DNA of 64,000 nucleotides from Pseudomonas arcuscaelestis (GCF_016881005.1 NZ_JACOPV010000007.1:186001-250000); one strand, 5' to 3'; shown: positions 8,601-18,114, counted from the first letter of the stretch. The notes: generated by a model from the letters alone, not told the origin. Numbers and translations: made by a program.

Positions 8601-9026
8601 ATGACTCGCCCCTCCAGCTCGAAACTAGCTCGCCTGCTGTTCGGCCTTCTGGCCTATGTCAGCCTCGCCATTGGCCTGGTCGCAATCGTCGTGCCTGGTT
8701 TACCCACCACCGAATTCATTCTGCTCGCGGCCTGGGCGGCCACCCGCAGTTCGCCGCGCCTGAGTGCCTGGCTGGAAAATCATCGATTGTTCGGTCCGAT
8801 CCTGCACAACTGGCGCAATGGCAAAGTAATTCAGCGCCGCGCAAAACTCAGCGCTACGGTGAGCATGGTTATATGCGCAAGCGTGATGCTGGTATTTCTC
8901 GACCATCGTTGGCCGGTTTTTCTTGCGATTGGCGGCATGGCCCTGGGCAACCTGTGGATCTGGTCACGTCCGGAATCTGCGCCCTTGAACCACGCCGATC
9001 GCTCATCAACCCCCACCCAAGGCTAG
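8601..9026 (+). CDS. DUF454 (YbaN-like) inner-membrane protein
   Basis: The 141-residue protein is a small inner-membrane protein of the DUF454/YbaN family, whose function is not established. Hydrophobic segments lie near residues 10-35 and 90-125, separated by a basic cytoplasmic-type stretch. The motif VPGLPTTEFIL is the family signature. It follows hemO after a strong hairpin, and this family often sits beside heme genes in pseudomonads, so a link to heme or tetrapyrrole metabolism is possible but unproven. It converges on the arcD paralogue beyond. Confidence 0.8.
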   Translation: MTRPSSSKLARLLFGLLAYVSLAIGLVAIVVPGLPTTEFILLAAWAATRSSPRLSAWLENHRLFGPILHNWRNGKVIQRRAKLSATVSMVICASVMLVFLDHRWPVFLAIGGMALGNLWIWSRPESAPLNHADRSSTPTQG

Positions 9027-9195
9027 CGCTAAAAACGCCGAAACATCTGACCAAGCTCATGTGAACTCCCACCTATCGTCGCTCATTTTTTGGCCGCCAA
9101 CTGCTGGCGACCACCTGAAACACGACGTTAGGCGTTCAACTCACCCTCCCACAACTAACAAAATTGCCAGGCAATAGGTGACCGGTAGCGCGCCT

Positions 9196-10623
9196 CTACA
9201 GGCTCAACAACCCGCTATACAACGAATAAGCCGCCACTCCCGCCCCCACCAGCACCATCAGAAATATCAGCTTTTCCCAGTGGGTGAACAACGCCTGGCC
9301 CTGCTCATGCTTGGCCCGAGCAAAAAGGATCACACCGGGGGCATACAGCAACGCCGAGAGCAGCAGATACTTCAACCCGCCGGCGTACAGCAGCCAAATG
9401 GCGTAGACCAGCGCGATTCCCGCAATCAGGAAATCCTTGCGTCGCGCCCTGGCGTGCTCCTGATAACTTTCCCCGCGTATCGTCAATAACAAGGCATAGG
9501 CTGCCGACCACAGGTAAGGCACCAGGATCATCGACGAAGCCAGGTAGATCAGGCTGGTATAGGTACCTGCCGAGAACAACGTAATCAGCAGGAATAGCTG
9601 AATCATCACGTTGGTCAACCACAAGGCATTAGCAGGCACATGATTGGCGTTTTCCTTGGCCAGGAAGCGCGGCATGGTCTGGTCCCGCGCAGTGGCGAAG
9701 AGAATTTCGGCACACAGCAGTGCCCACGACAACAATGCCCCCAACAACGAAATAGCCAGGCCAATACTGATCAGCAATGCGCCCCACGGCCCGACGATAT
9801 GCTCCAGCACCGACGCCAGCGACGGGTTCTGCAACGCTGCCAGTTCGGGCTGGGTCATGACACCCAACGACAGCACGTTGACCAGCACCAGCAAAGCCAG
9901 CACACCGACGAAGCCAATCACCGTGGCCTTACCTACGTCCGAGCGTTTCTGAGCCCTGCCTGAGTAAACGCTAGCGCCCTCGATGCCGATAAACACGAAC
10001 ACGGTCACCAGCATCATATTACGCACCTGGTCGAGCACACTGCCGAACTTCGGGTTGCTCAAGCCCCAGATGTCGCGGGTAAAGATGTCTGCTCGAAACG
10101 CCACCGCAGCGATGACGACAAACATCAGCAGCGGCACGATCTTGGCCACCGTGGTCACCTGGTTGATGAAGGCAGCTTCCTTGATGCCGCGCAGCACCAG
10201 AAAGTGAACGGCCCACAGCAGCAAAGAGGCACAGGCAATGGCGATTGGCGTGTTGCCCTCACCAAAAACCGGGAAGTAGAACCCCAGGGTGCTGAACAGC
10301 AGAACGAAATAGCCGACGTTACCCAGCCAGGCGCTGATCCAATACCCCCAGGCGGACGAGAAGCCCATGTAATCGCCAAACCCGGCCTTGGCATAGGCGT
10401 AAACGCCCGAATCCAGGTCCGGCTTGCGGTTAGCCAGGGTCTGGAACACAAACGCCAGGGCCAACATGCCCACCGCAGTGATACCCCAGCCGATCAGCAC
10501 TGCGCCAACGTCAGCACGCGCAGCCATGTTCTGTGGCAAGGAAAAAATTCCGCCACCGATCATCGAGCCGACCACCAACGCGATCAACGCACCCAAGCGC
10601 AGTTTTTGTCCCGGTTCGGACAT
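9196..10623 (-). CDS. Arginine/ornithine antiporter paralogue (second ArcD)
   Basis: This 475-residue APC-superfamily transporter has about twelve to thirteen membrane segments and the substrate-site motif [13 protein letters not shown] in helix 1. It is the same length as, and by eye roughly three-quarters or more identical to, the ArcD encoded divergently at 11065. ArcD exchanges external arginine for internal ornithine during arginine fermentation. This copy stands alone on the minus strand, not inside the arc operon, so it may use another regulator or prefer another basic amino acid such as lysine or agmatine. The start ATG 10623 matches that of the paralogue. Confidence 0.88.
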   Translation of the reverse strand: MSEPGQKLRLGALIALVVGSMIGGGIFSLPQNMAARADVGAVLIGWGITAVGMLALAFVFQTLANRKPDLDSGVYAYAKAGFGDYMGFSSAWGYWISAWLGNVGYFVLLFSTLGFYFPVFGEGNTPIAIACASLLLWAVHFLVLRGIKEAAFINQVTTVAKIVPLLMFVVIAAVAFRADIFTRDIWGLSNPKFGSVLDQVRNMMLVTVFVFIGIEGASVYSGRAQKRSDVGKATVIGFVGVLALLVLVNVLSLGVMTQPELAALQNPSLASVLEHIVGPWGALLISIGLAISLLGALLSWALLCAEILFATARDQTMPRFLAKENANHVPANALWLTNVMIQLFLLITLFSAGTYTSLIYLASSMILVPYLWSAAYALLLTIRGESYQEHARARRKDFLIAGIALVYAIWLLYAGGLKYLLLSALLYAPGVILFARAKHEQGQALFTHWEKLIFLMVLVGAGVAAYSLYSGLLSL

Positions 10624-11064
10624 GCAGATCCCCTTTTGTCTCGTCTTTGTAACCTCAGCGAGGCACCCTGAAGTTAAATATATGTGCAGTTTAGGCGTTT
10701 ATAAATAATGCGTCTTTAAAACTATGCTTTTCATAACTATGACGCCTATGCCGGACGAACTAGATGGTGAGTTTTGTGCACTAGCTCGGGCCTTTCAAGT
10801 AAATAAGAGAAAATCTCGTTAAAAATTTGCTAAAGCTGTGAAACGGGCTAGCTTCAATTCTCGCAGGCTGTCAGAGCGAATGCTCTAAAACACCATGGAG
10901 GTGCCTGTGTGCGAGGCTTTCAGCAAGGCCATCGGCATACTCCGGGGGGAGCTTTTTCTGTCAACGATGCAACGGACCGCACCATAAACTGACTTGAATC
11001 AGCTTACGAATACGTCGCTGGATTTACTCTAGCTTCATCTTTTCAACTGATATGGAGTTATTCG
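10624..11064. other. Divergent intergenic region between the two arcD genes
   Basis: This 441-base region separates two transporter genes and should hold both promoters. It is AT-rich next to the minus-strand gene. A wide dyad TAGGCGT (10692-10698) / ACGCCTA (10742-10748) and a short hairpin AGAGC-GAAT-GCTCT near 10873-10886 are visible. An ANR-like box sits at 10989-11002. I see no convincing second ANR box for the minus-strand gene. A 30-codon ORF at 10895-10987 lacks a ribosome binding site and is not called. Confidence 0.6.
10989..11002 (+). promoter_or_regulatory. Candidate ANR (FNR-type) box of the arcDABC promoter
   Basis: CTGAC-TTGA-ATCAG has the 5-4-5 layout of ANR sites (TTGAT-N4-ATCAA) with mismatches only in the outer positions, and differs by one base from the TTGAC-N4-ATCAG form I recall for P. 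aeruginosa arcD. Its centre is about 41.5 bases before a plausible start near 11037, served by a -10-like TACTCT at 11025-11030. That is the classical spacing for a class II FNR-type activator. Anaerobic induction of arc operons by ANR is established in P. aeruginosa. Confidence 0.5.
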
Positions 11065-12492
11065 ATGTCAGACACTCCCGGGAAACTACGACTTGGTGCG
11101 CTTGTTGCACTAGTAGTCGGCTCAATGATTGGCGGCGGGATCTTTTCGCTGCCGCAAAACATGGCTGCAAGTGCTGACGTAGGTGCAGTACTGATCGGCT
11201 GGGGCATCACCGCCATCGGTATGCTGACCCTAGCCTTTGTGTTCCAGACCCTGGCCAACCGAAAGCCGGATCTTGACGGTGGGGTATACGCCTACGCCAA
11301 GGCTGGTTTCGGCGATTACATGGGCTTTTCGTCCGCCTGGGGGTACTGGATCAGTGCCTGGCTGGGTAACGTCGGCTATTTCGTTCTGCTGTTCAGTACC
11401 CTGGGCTACTTTTTCCCGATCTTTGGCGAAGGTAATACCCCAGCGGCCATCATCGGTGCCTCGGTGCTGTTGTGGGCCGTACATTTTCTGGTACTGCGCG
11501 GCATCAAGGAAGCCGCCTTCATCAACCTGGTCACCACGATAGCCAAGGTTGTGCCGCTGGCGCTGTTCATTCTGATCGCATTGTTCGCGTTCAAACTGGA
11601 CATCTTCACCGCTGACATCTGGGGCACCATGAACCCGGACCTCGGTAGCGTGATGAACCAGGTGCGCAACATGATGCTGGTCACCGTCTGGGTGTTCATC
11701 GGTATTGAAGGCGCGAGCATCTTCTCCGCTCGGGCAGAAAAGCGCTCGGATGTGGGCAAGGCAACCGTCATCGGCTTCATCACCGTGCTGCTGTTCCTGG
11801 TTCTGGTGAACGTACTGTCGCTGGGCATCATGACTCAGCCTGAGCTGGCCAAACTGCAGAACCCATCGATGGCTGCCGTGCTTGAGCACGTGGTCGGTCA
11901 CTGGGGTGCAGTGCTGATCAGCGTCGGCCTTATCATCTCGCTGCTCGGTGCCCTGCTGTCCTGGGTACTGCTGTGCGCCGAGATCATGTTCGCCGCTGCC
12001 AAAGACCACACCATGCCGGAGTTCCTGCGCCGCGAGAACGCCAACCATGTACCTGCCAATGCGCTGTGGCTGACCAACGCCATGGTGCAGATCTTCCTGG
12101 TCATCACCCTGTTCTCGGCCAGTACTTACCTGTCGCTGATCTACCTCGCCACCTCGATGATCCTGGTGCCTTACCTGTGGTCTGCGGCCTACGCCTTCCT
12201 GCTGGCATGGCGCAGCGAGACCTACGAGCAAGCACTGGCGGAACGCAAGAAAGACCTGATCATCGGCGGTATCGCCCTGGTCTACGCCATCTGGCTGCTG
12301 TATGCCGGTGGCGTCAAATACCTGCTGCTCTCGGCCCTGCTCTATGCCCCTGGCGTGATCCTGTTCGCCAAGGCCAAGCGCGAGGTCGGCCAACCGATTT
12401 TTACCAACGTGGAGAAACTGCTTTTCGCCGCCGTGGTTATTGGCGCCCTGGTGGCTGCCTATGGCCTGTACGACGGCTTCCTGACTCTGTAA
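11065..12492 (+). CDS. arcD: Arginine/ornithine antiporter
   Basis: This 475-residue inner-membrane APC-family exchanger imports arginine and exports ornithine without net energy cost, supplying the arginine deiminase pathway. Helix 1 carries [13 protein letters not shown], and a conserved [16 protein letters not shown] stretch and multiple hydrophobic helices follow. It is the first gene of the arcDABC operon, with arcA only 31 bases downstream. The start ATG has the ribosome binding site GGAG at a normal distance. A close paralogue is encoded divergently at 9196-10623, an uncommon arrangement that suggests duplication. Confidence 0.93.
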   Translation: MSDTPGKLRLGALVALVVGSMIGGGIFSLPQNMAASADVGAVLIGWGITAIGMLTLAFVFQTLANRKPDLDGGVYAYAKAGFGDYMGFSSAWGYWISAWLGNVGYFVLLFSTLGYFFPIFGEGNTPAAIIGASVLLWAVHFLVLRGIKEAAFINLVTTIAKVVPLALFILIALFAFKLDIFTADIWGTMNPDLGSVMNQVRNMMLVTVWVFIGIEGASIFSARAEKRSDVGKATVIGFITVLLFLVLVNVLSLGIMTQPELAKLQNPSMAAVLEHVVGHWGAVLISVGLIISLLGALLSWVLLCAEIMFAAAKDHTMPEFLRRENANHVPANALWLTNAMVQIFLVITLFSASTYLSLIYLATSMILVPYLWSAAYAFLLAWRSETYEQALAERKKDLIIGGIALVYAIWLLYAGGVKYLLLSALLYAPGVILFAKAKREVGQPIFTNVEKLLFAAVVIGALVAAYGLYDGFLTL

Positions 12493-12523
12493 CCCCCGTA
12501 TTCGCAACTTGGAGGAAATAACC

Positions 12524-13780
12524 ATGTCCACGGAAAAAGTTAAGTACGGCGTACATTCTGAAGCCGGCAAACTACGTAAAGTAATGGTCTGCTCCCCTGG
12601 CCTGGCGCACCAGCGCCTGACGCCGAGCAACTGCGACGAACTGTTGTTCGACGACGTCATCTGGGTTAACCAGGCCAAGCGTGACCACTTCGATTTCGTC
12701 ACCAAGATGCGTGAGCGCGGTATCGAAGTGCTGGAAATGCACAATCTGCTGACCGAGACCGTTCAGAACCCAGAAGCGTTGAAATGGATCCTCGATCGCA
12801 AGCTCACCCCTGATACCGTGGGTATCGGCCTAACCAACGAAGTACGCAGCTGGATCGAAGGCCTGGAGCCACGCAAGATTGCCGAATTCCTGATTGGCGG
12901 CGTGGCCGGTGAAGACCTGCCGGAAAGTGAAGGCTCCGGCGTCATCAAGATGTACCGCGACTACCTGGGCCACTCCAGCTTCCTGCTGGACCCACTACCC
13001 AACACCCAGTTCACTCGCGACACCACCTGCTGGATCTATGGCGGCGTCACCCTGAACCCGATGTACTGGCCAGCACGACGTCAAGAAACCCTGCTGACCA
13101 CCGCCATCTACAAGTTCCACCCAGAATTCACCGAAGCAGACTTCGAAATCTGGTACGGCGATCCTGATCAGGATCACGGCAAAGCCACACTTGAAGGCGG
13201 CGACGTGATGCCAATTGGCAACGGCGTGGTGCTGATCGGCATGGGCGAGCGCACCTCGCGCCAAGCCATCGGCCAACTGGCTCAATCGCTGTTCGCCAAG
13301 GGCGCGGTCGAGAAAGTCGTTGTCGCCGGCCTGCCGAAGTCCCGGGCAGCGATGCACCTGGACACCGTGTTCAGCTTCTGCGACCGCGACTTGGTCACGG
13401 TCTTCCCTGAAGTGGTCAAGGAAATCGTACCGTTCGTCATCCGTCCGGACAGCAGCAAGCCTTACGGTATGGATGTACGCCGCGAGAACAAGACCTTCAT
13501 CGAAGTGGTTGCCGAATCCCTCAACCTGAAAAAACTGCGTGTCGTCGAAACCGGTGGCAACAGCTTTGCCGCTGAACGCGAGCAGTGGGATGACGGTAAC
13601 AACGTGGTGGCTGTGGAGCCTGGCGTAGTCATCGGTTATGACCGCAACACGTATACCAACACCTTGCTGCGCAAGGCGGGTATCGAAGTCATCACCATCA
13701 GCGCTGGCGAACTCGGCCGCGGCCGTGGCGGCGGTCACTGCATGACCTGCCCAATTGTTCGCGACCCTATCGATTACTAA
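12524..13780 (+). CDS. arcA: Arginine deiminase
   Basis: The 418-residue cytoplasmic enzyme hydrolyses arginine to citrulline and ammonia, step one of the arginine deiminase pathway that yields ATP without oxygen. The catalytic cysteine is residue 406 in GGHCMTCPI near the C-terminus, the same number as in P. aeruginosa ArcA. The substrate-contact region [12 protein letters not shown] is also present. The ATG at 12524 follows a strong GGAGG ribosome binding site, so it is preferred to the longer open frame. The gene lies between arcD and arcB, and a strong hairpin follows its stop codon. Confidence 0.97.
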   Translation: MSTEKVKYGVHSEAGKLRKVMVCSPGLAHQRLTPSNCDELLFDDVIWVNQAKRDHFDFVTKMRERGIEVLEMHNLLTETVQNPEALKWILDRKLTPDTVGIGLTNEVRSWIEGLEPRKIAEFLIGGVAGEDLPESEGSGVIKMYRDYLGHSSFLLDPLPNTQFTRDTTCWIYGGVTLNPMYWPARRQETLLTTAIYKFHPEFTEADFEIWYGDPDQDHGKATLEGGDVMPIGNGVVLIGMGERTSRQAIGQLAQSLFAKGAVEKVVVAGLPKSRAAMHLDTVFSFCDRDLVTVFPEVVKEIVPFVIRPDSSKPYGMDVRRENKTFIEVVAESLNLKKLRVVETGGNSFAAEREQWDDGNNVVAVEPGVVIGYDRNTYTNTLLRKAGIEVITISAGELGRGRGGGHCMTCPIVRDPIDY

Positions 13781-13792
13781 AACGACCATCAA

Positions 13793-13822
13793 CCCAGCCG
13801 CGCCTACCCGGCGTCGGCTGGG
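13793..13822 (+). other. Intercistronic hairpin between arcA and arcB
   Basis: CCCAGCCG-CGCC, loop TACCC, GGCG-T-CGGCTGGG forms twelve base pairs with a single bulged T. It starts 12 bases after the arcA stop and ends 28 bases before arcB. No T-run follows, so it is not a strong terminator. In P. aeruginosa the arc transcript is processed between genes and segments differ in stability; a structure like this could mark such a site. That role is inferred. Confidence 0.6.
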
Positions 13823-13850
13823 CCGATTACCGAACTCAAGGAATATCATC

Positions 13851-14861
13851 ATGGCGTTCAATATTCACAACCGTAACCTGCTGAGCCTGGAACACCACAC
13901 CCCTCGCGAGTTGCGCTACCTGCTGGACCTGTCCCGCGACTTGAAACGTGCCAAGTACACCGGCACCGAACAGCAACACCTCAAAGGCAACAACATCGCG
14001 CTGATTTTCGAGAAAACCTCGACCCGCACCCGATGTGCCTTCGAAGTGGCCGCTTATGACCAGGGCGCCAACGTTACCTATATCGACCCGAACTCCTCGC
14101 AGATCGGCCACAAAGAAAGCATGAAGGACACCGCGCGGGTCCTTGGCCGCATGTATGACGCCATCGAATACCGTGGCTTCAAACAGGAAATCGTCGAGGA
14201 GCTGGCCAAGTTTGCCGGTGTACCGGTGTTCAACGGCCTGACTGACGAATATCACCCAACCCAGATGATTGCCGACGTGCTGACTATGCGTGAGCACGCC
14301 GACAAGCCAATCCACGAGATCAGCTACGCGTACCTGGGTGATGCCCGCAACAACATGGGCAACTCCTTGCTGCTGGTGGGTTCTAAACTGGGCATGGACG
14401 TACGCATCTGCGCACCCAAGGCACTGTGGCCGCACGACGACCTGGTTGCACGCTGCAAAAAATACGCTGAAGAAAGTGGCGCACGCATCACCCTGACCGA
14501 AGACCCGAAAGCTGCTGTCAAAGGCGTCGATTTCATCCACACCGACGTTTGGGTATCGATGGGCGAGCCAGTGGAAGCCTGGGCCGAACGCATCCAGCAA
14601 TTGCTGCCATACCAGGTCAACGCCGAGCTGATGAAAGCCACCGGCAACCCTCGGACCAAGTTCATGCACTGCCTGCCAGCGTTCCATAACTCCGACACCA
14701 AAGTCGGTAAACAGATCGCCGAGCAATATCCGCACCTGGCCAATGGCATCGAAGTGACCGACGATGTATTCGAGTCCCCAGCCTGCATCGCCTTCGAGCA
14801 AGCGGAAAACCGCATGCACACCATCAAGGCCATCCTGGTATCGACCCTGGCTGACCTGTAA
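13851..14861 (+). CDS. arcB: Catabolic ornithine carbamoyltransferase
   Basis: The 336-residue enzyme converts citrulline and phosphate to ornithine and carbamoyl phosphate in the catabolic direction. The carbamoyl-phosphate loop is STRTR at residues 57-61, and the ornithine loop HCLPAFH is near residue 270. Glu106 (Glu105 without the initiator methionine) matches the residue known to make the P. aeruginosa catabolic enzyme cooperative and catabolic, so this is ArcB and not the anabolic ArgF. The ATG at 13851 with a nearby AAGGA site gives the family length; the longer open frame would run back into arcA. Confidence 0.96.
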   Translation: MAFNIHNRNLLSLEHHTPRELRYLLDLSRDLKRAKYTGTEQQHLKGNNIALIFEKTSTRTRCAFEVAAYDQGANVTYIDPNSSQIGHKESMKDTARVLGRMYDAIEYRGFKQEIVEELAKFAGVPVFNGLTDEYHPTQMIADVLTMREHADKPIHEISYAYLGDARNNMGNSLLLVGSKLGMDVRICAPKALWPHDDLVARCKKYAEESGARITLTEDPKAAVKGVDFIHTDVWVSMGEPVEAWAERIQQLLPYQVNAELMKATGNPRTKFMHCLPAFHNSDTKVGKQIAEQYPHLANGIEVTDDVFESPACIAFEQAENRMHTIKAILVSTLADL

Positions 14862-14868
14862 CACCTCT

Positions 14869-14938
14869 GTAGGAGCGGGCTTGCCCCGCGATGCGATGTG
14901 CCCGGCACATCGTAATCGCGGGCCAGGCCCGCTCCCAC
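14869..14938. repeat. REP pair between arcB and arcC
   Basis: Two inverted REP units, GTAGGAGCGGGCTTGCCCCG followed by CGAT, and ATCGCGGGCCAGGCCCGCTC followed by CCAC, face each other with a short dyad GATGTGCCCGGCACATC in the loop. Together they make a long stem in the arcB-arcC spacer. This family recurs in this window at 21453, 33126 and, diverged, at 38862. Confidence 0.85.
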
Positions 14939-14966
14939 AAATCACTTCTTCAGAAGGAAATTCATC

Positions 14967-15899
14967 ATGCGTATCGTTGTTGCATTAGGCGGTAACGCCC
15001 TGCTGCGCCGTGGCGAACCCATGACCGCGGAAAATCAACGCGCCAATATCCGCATTGCCACCGAGCAGATCGCCAAGATCCATCCAGGGAACGAGCTGGT
15101 CATTGCCCATGGCAATGGTCCACAGGTTGGCCTGCTGTCGCTGCAGGCGCAGTCCTACAAGCCGGACGAAGCCTATCCGCTGGACGTTCTCGGGGCTGAA
15201 ACCGAAGGCATGATCGGCTACATCATCGAGCAAGAGCTGGGTAACCTGCTGGCGTTCGAAGTGCCGTTCGCCACCCTCCTGACCCAGGTTGAAGTCGACG
15301 GTAAAGACCCGGCGTTCCAGAAGCCGAGCAAGCCAATCGGGCCGGTCTATTCCAAAGAAGATGCTGAGCGCCTGGCCGCAGAAAAAGGCTGGGCGATCGC
15401 CCCGGACGGCGACAAGTACCGCCGCGTTGTCGCCAGCCCTCGGCCAAAACGAATTTTTGAAATTCGCCCAATCACCTGGCTACTGGAAAAAGGCACCGTG
15501 GTGATCTGTGCAGGTGGCGGTGGCATCCCGACCATCTACGACGAGAGCGGCAAGGTGCTCAGTGGCGTAGAGGCGGTGATCGACAAAGACTTGTGCTCAT
15601 CCTTGCTGGCTCAACAACTCAAGGCCGACCTGCTGGTTATCGCCACCGACGTTGATGCTGCCTATATCGACTGGGGCAAGCCAACTCAGAAAGCGGTGGC
15701 CCAGGCCCACCCAGACGAACTGGAGCGCCTTGGTTTTGCCGCAGGTTCCATGGGGCCTAAGGTCCAGGCCGCGTGCGAATTTGCCCGTGAAACCGGCAAG
15801 GTCGCGGTGATTGGTTCGTTGGCGGATATCGAAAAAATTGTTGAAGGTACTGCCGGAACCCGTGTCAGTACGGCCAAGCCTGGAATAAGCTACCGTTGA
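14967..15899 (+). CDS. arcC: Carbamate kinase
   Basis: The 310-residue enzyme transfers the phosphate of carbamoyl phosphate to ADP, giving ATP, ammonia and CO2; it is the energy-yielding last step of the arginine deiminase pathway. The amino-acid kinase fold is recognised from [12 protein letters not shown] at the N-terminus, AHGNGPQVG near residue 50 and ICAGGGGIP in the middle. It is the last gene of arcDABC. A REP pair separates it from arcB, so its mRNA level may differ from that of the upstream genes. A ribosome binding site AGAAGGA precedes the ATG. Confidence 0.96.
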   Translation: MRIVVALGGNALLRRGEPMTAENQRANIRIATEQIAKIHPGNELVIAHGNGPQVGLLSLQAQSYKPDEAYPLDVLGAETEGMIGYIIEQELGNLLAFEVPFATLLTQVEVDGKDPAFQKPSKPIGPVYSKEDAERLAAEKGWAIAPDGDKYRRVVASPRPKRIFEIRPITWLLEKGTVVICAGGGGIPTIYDESGKVLSGVEAVIDKDLCSSLLAQQLKADLLVIATDVDAAYIDWGKPTQKAVAQAHPDELERLGFAAGSMGPKVQAACEFARETGKVAVIGSLADIEKIVEGTAGTRVSTAKPGISYR

Positions 15900-15953
15900 T
15901 GCAGTTGGGCGGACTCAAGGTCCGCCCGTTTCACCCTTCCAGAGGAGCCTTCC

Positions 15954-16316
15954 ATGGCCAAGTTCGAACCCGGTCATCTGCATATCGAGCGCCACGCGCT
16001 GACCAAGGATGACTGCAATTACAATCTGTTCATCGACTACGAAGTCACGACCGACCCCAAGGAAGGCAAGGGCATGCAGTTCACCATGCATGGCACCATC
16101 GAAGGTAAGGAATTCAAGGAAGTCTTCTTCCTGGCCAAAGAACAGGCCTACAACTTTGCCAGCAACGTGACCAAGATCGCGGAAAAGTACGGTATTCCAA
16201 AACACCTGAGCAGCATTGGCTCGATGCACAAACCCTACGACGCGATGTTCGAGGATGTGCGTAAACAGCTGAGCATGAAGTCAGGCGATCCGGTAAACCC
16301 CGAGCACTTCGAGTAA
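15954..16316 (+). CDS. DUF5064-like small protein of unknown function
   Basis: The 120-residue soluble protein opens MAKFEPGHLHIERHALT and has no signal peptide or membrane segment. I recognise it tentatively as the DUF5064 family, which seems largely confined to pseudomonads; its function is unknown. It has a good ribosome binding site (AGAGGAG) and is charged and mixed alpha/beta in character. It lies 54 bases after arcC and 97 before gcsR on the same strand, so it could be transcribed with either. Nothing in the sequence fixes a role. Confidence 0.75.
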   Translation: MAKFEPGHLHIERHALTKDDCNYNLFIDYEVTTDPKEGKGMQFTMHGTIEGKEFKEVFFLAKEQAYNFASNVTKIAEKYGIPKHLSSIGSMHKPYDAMFEDVRKQLSMKSGDPVNPEHFE

Positions 16317-16413
16317 CCCACCCGTTCTCTTCACGGGGCACGGCGGCTATCCGACTTGCCCCGCGATTTAAGGCATACTTGCCCTCTTCGGCAGCCTTGA
16401 AACCTCTCGCCCA

Positions 16414-17922
16414 ATGCGCATCCACGTCAGCTTCATCGACCGCGTCGGTATCACCCAGGAAGTGCTGGCCCTGCTTGGTGCCCGCAATCTCAACCTGGAT
16501 GCGGTGGAGATGGTGCCGCCCAATGTCTACATCGATGCCCCGACCTTAAGCCCGCATGTGCTTGAAGAACTGCACGACGCATTGCTGAATGTGCATGGCG
16601 TGCAATCGGTGCGCGTTGTCGACATTCTCCCCGGTCAGCGCCGCCACCTGCAACTCGACGCCCTGCTCGCAGCCATGAGCGATCCGGTACTGGCCCTGGA
16701 CAGCGCCGGCCATGTACTCCTGGCCAACCCGGCGCTGATAGCCCTGTGTGGTCAAGAACCCTCCGATCGCTCGGTAGTCGATCTGTTCGACGACCCCGGC
16801 CTGTTGGAGGCACTGATCGAACAGGGCTTTCGCCTGCCAATGCGTGAGGTGGTGCTCAATGGCCAGACCTTGCTGCTCGATGCCACTCCAATCACCAATG
16901 CAGGCGCGCTGCTGACCTTGTATCAGCCTAACCGTATCGGCGAACGGCTCTCGGCACTGCATCACGACCACGCTGAAGGTTTTGACGCCCTACTCGGCGA
17001 CTCGCCCCCCATCCGCACCTTGAAGGCCCGCGCCCTAAGGGTGGCAGCACTCGATGCACCCTTGCTGATCCATGGCGAGACCGGCACGGGTAAAGAGTTG
17101 GTAGCCCGCGCCTGCCATGCCATCAGCAGTCGCCACAGTGCCCCATTCCTGGCCCTGAACTGCGCAGCGCTGCCAGAGAATCTCGCTGAGAGCGAACTGT
17201 TCGGCTATGCCCCAGGCGCCTTTACCGGCGCCCAGCGCGGTGGCAAACCGGGCCTGATGGAGTTGGCCAACCAGGGCACGGTGTTTCTCGACGAAATCGG
17301 CGAAATGTCCCCCTACCTTCAGGCCAAGCTCCTGCGTTTTCTCAATGACGGCAGCTTTCGCAGGGTTGGCGGTGATCGCGAGGTCAAGGTCAATGTGCGA
17401 ATCCTCAGCGCCACGCACCGTGACCTGGAAAAAATGGTCGCCGAAGGCAGTTTTCGTGAAGACCTGTTCTACCGCCTGAATGTGCTTAATCTCCAGGTTC
17501 CACCGCTGCGCGAACGCGGCCAGGACATTCTTCTGCTGGCCGGCTACTTCATGCAGCAAGCCTGCACCCAGATTCAGCGACCGCTATGCCGGCTGGCTGC
17601 GGGTACCTATGCAGCCCTGCTCGACAACCGTTGGCCTGGCAATGTCCGCCAACTGCAAAACGTGATTTTTCGCGCTGCGGCCATCTGCGAAAGCACTGTG
17701 GTCGACATAGGCGATCTGGATATCGCTGGCACCTCGGTAGCCCGCAGCCACAATGGCGACGTGAGCAGCCTGGAGCAGGCCGTGGAGGATTTCGAACGCA
17801 CTCTGCTGGAAAAGCTCTACACCAGCTACCCCTCTACTCGCCAACTGGCCAACCGTCTGCAGACCTCCCACACCGCTATCGCCCATCGCCTGCGAAAGTA
17901 CGGCATTCCCTCCAAGCTTTGA
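16414..17922 (+). CDS. gcsR: TyrR-like sigma-54 activator of the glycine cleavage operon
   Basis: This 502-residue enhancer-binding protein has an N-terminal ACT-type ligand domain (about 1-75), a PAS domain (about 78-165), an AAA+ ATPase domain (about 190-430) with Walker A GETGTGKE at 221-228 and the sigma-54 contact loop GAFTGA at 268-273, and a C-terminal Fis-type helix-turn-helix (about 465-500). Its place directly upstream of gcvH-gcvP-sdaA-gcvT, with operators and a -24/-12 promoter between, identifies it as GcsR, described in P. aeruginosa as the glycine-responsive activator of this operon. Unlike E. coli TyrR it keeps GAFTGA. PhhR is the other close relative, but the context favours GcsR. 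Confidence 0.88.
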   Translation: MRIHVSFIDRVGITQEVLALLGARNLNLDAVEMVPPNVYIDAPTLSPHVLEELHDALLNVHGVQSVRVVDILPGQRRHLQLDALLAAMSDPVLALDSAGHVLLANPALIALCGQEPSDRSVVDLFDDPGLLEALIEQGFRLPMREVVLNGQTLLLDATPITNAGALLTLYQPNRIGERLSALHHDHAEGFDALLGDSPPIRTLKARALRVAALDAPLLIHGETGTGKELVARACHAISSRHSAPFLALNCAALPENLAESELFGYAPGAFTGAQRGGKPGLMELANQGTVFLDEIGEMSPYLQAKLLRFLNDGSFRRVGGDREVKVNVRILSATHRDLEKMVAEGSFREDLFYRLNVLNLQVPPLRERGQDILLLAGYFMQQACTQIQRPLCRLAAGTYAALLDNRWPGNVRQLQNVIFRAAAICESTVVDIGDLDIAGTSVARSHNGDVSSLEQAVEDFERTLLEKLYTSYPSTRQLANRLQTSHTAIAHRLRKYGIPSKL

Positions 17923-17952
17923 GCCCTAACACCCGTATTGAAAACGCTACAG

Positions 17953-17970
17953 TGTATCGATTTCAGTACA
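17953..17970. promoter_or_regulatory. Candidate GcsR operator 1 (imperfect dyad)
   Basis: TGTATCGATTTCAGTACA is an 18-base imperfect palindrome with TGTA and TACA ends, like TyrR boxes. Flanking bases also match those of operator 2 at 18034 (ACGCTACAG before, GCCC after), so the two sites look like diverged copies. It lies 162 bases before the -24 element, typical for an enhancer site. Confidence 0.65.
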
Positions 17971-18033
17971 GCCCTGGGGAAACGTTGCCCTGCAAGGTTC
18001 TGATCCCTTTAAGCTTTTTTTCCTACGCTGCGG

Positions 18034-18051
18034 TGTAGCGATTTCGCTACA
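18034..18051. promoter_or_regulatory. Candidate GcsR operator 2 (perfect dyad)
   Basis: TGTAGCGATTTCGCTACA is a perfect 18-base palindrome apart from the central TT. It has the TGTA-N10-TACA form of TyrR-family sites and is consistent with the TGTA-CG-N4-CG pattern I recall for P. aeruginosa GcsR. It stands 81 bases downstream of operator 1 and 64 bases before the -24 element of the gcvH promoter. Confidence 0.75.
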
Positions 18052-18114
18052 GCCCAGACGCGCACTTAACTCATAAATTTCATATCCTATTGTTTTTAAA
18101 GATATTTTTATAAA

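Noticed and set aside
10895..10987. 30-codon ORF upstream of arcD in the divergent arcD region
   Set aside because: It has no ribosome binding site and overlaps the likely promoter region; no sign of coding selection can be judged from one sequence.
11012..11030. Possible ArgR site (CGTCGC) near the arcD promoter
   Set aside because: Only the first hexamer resembles the Pseudomonas ArgR half-site; the downstream AA-containing part is missing.
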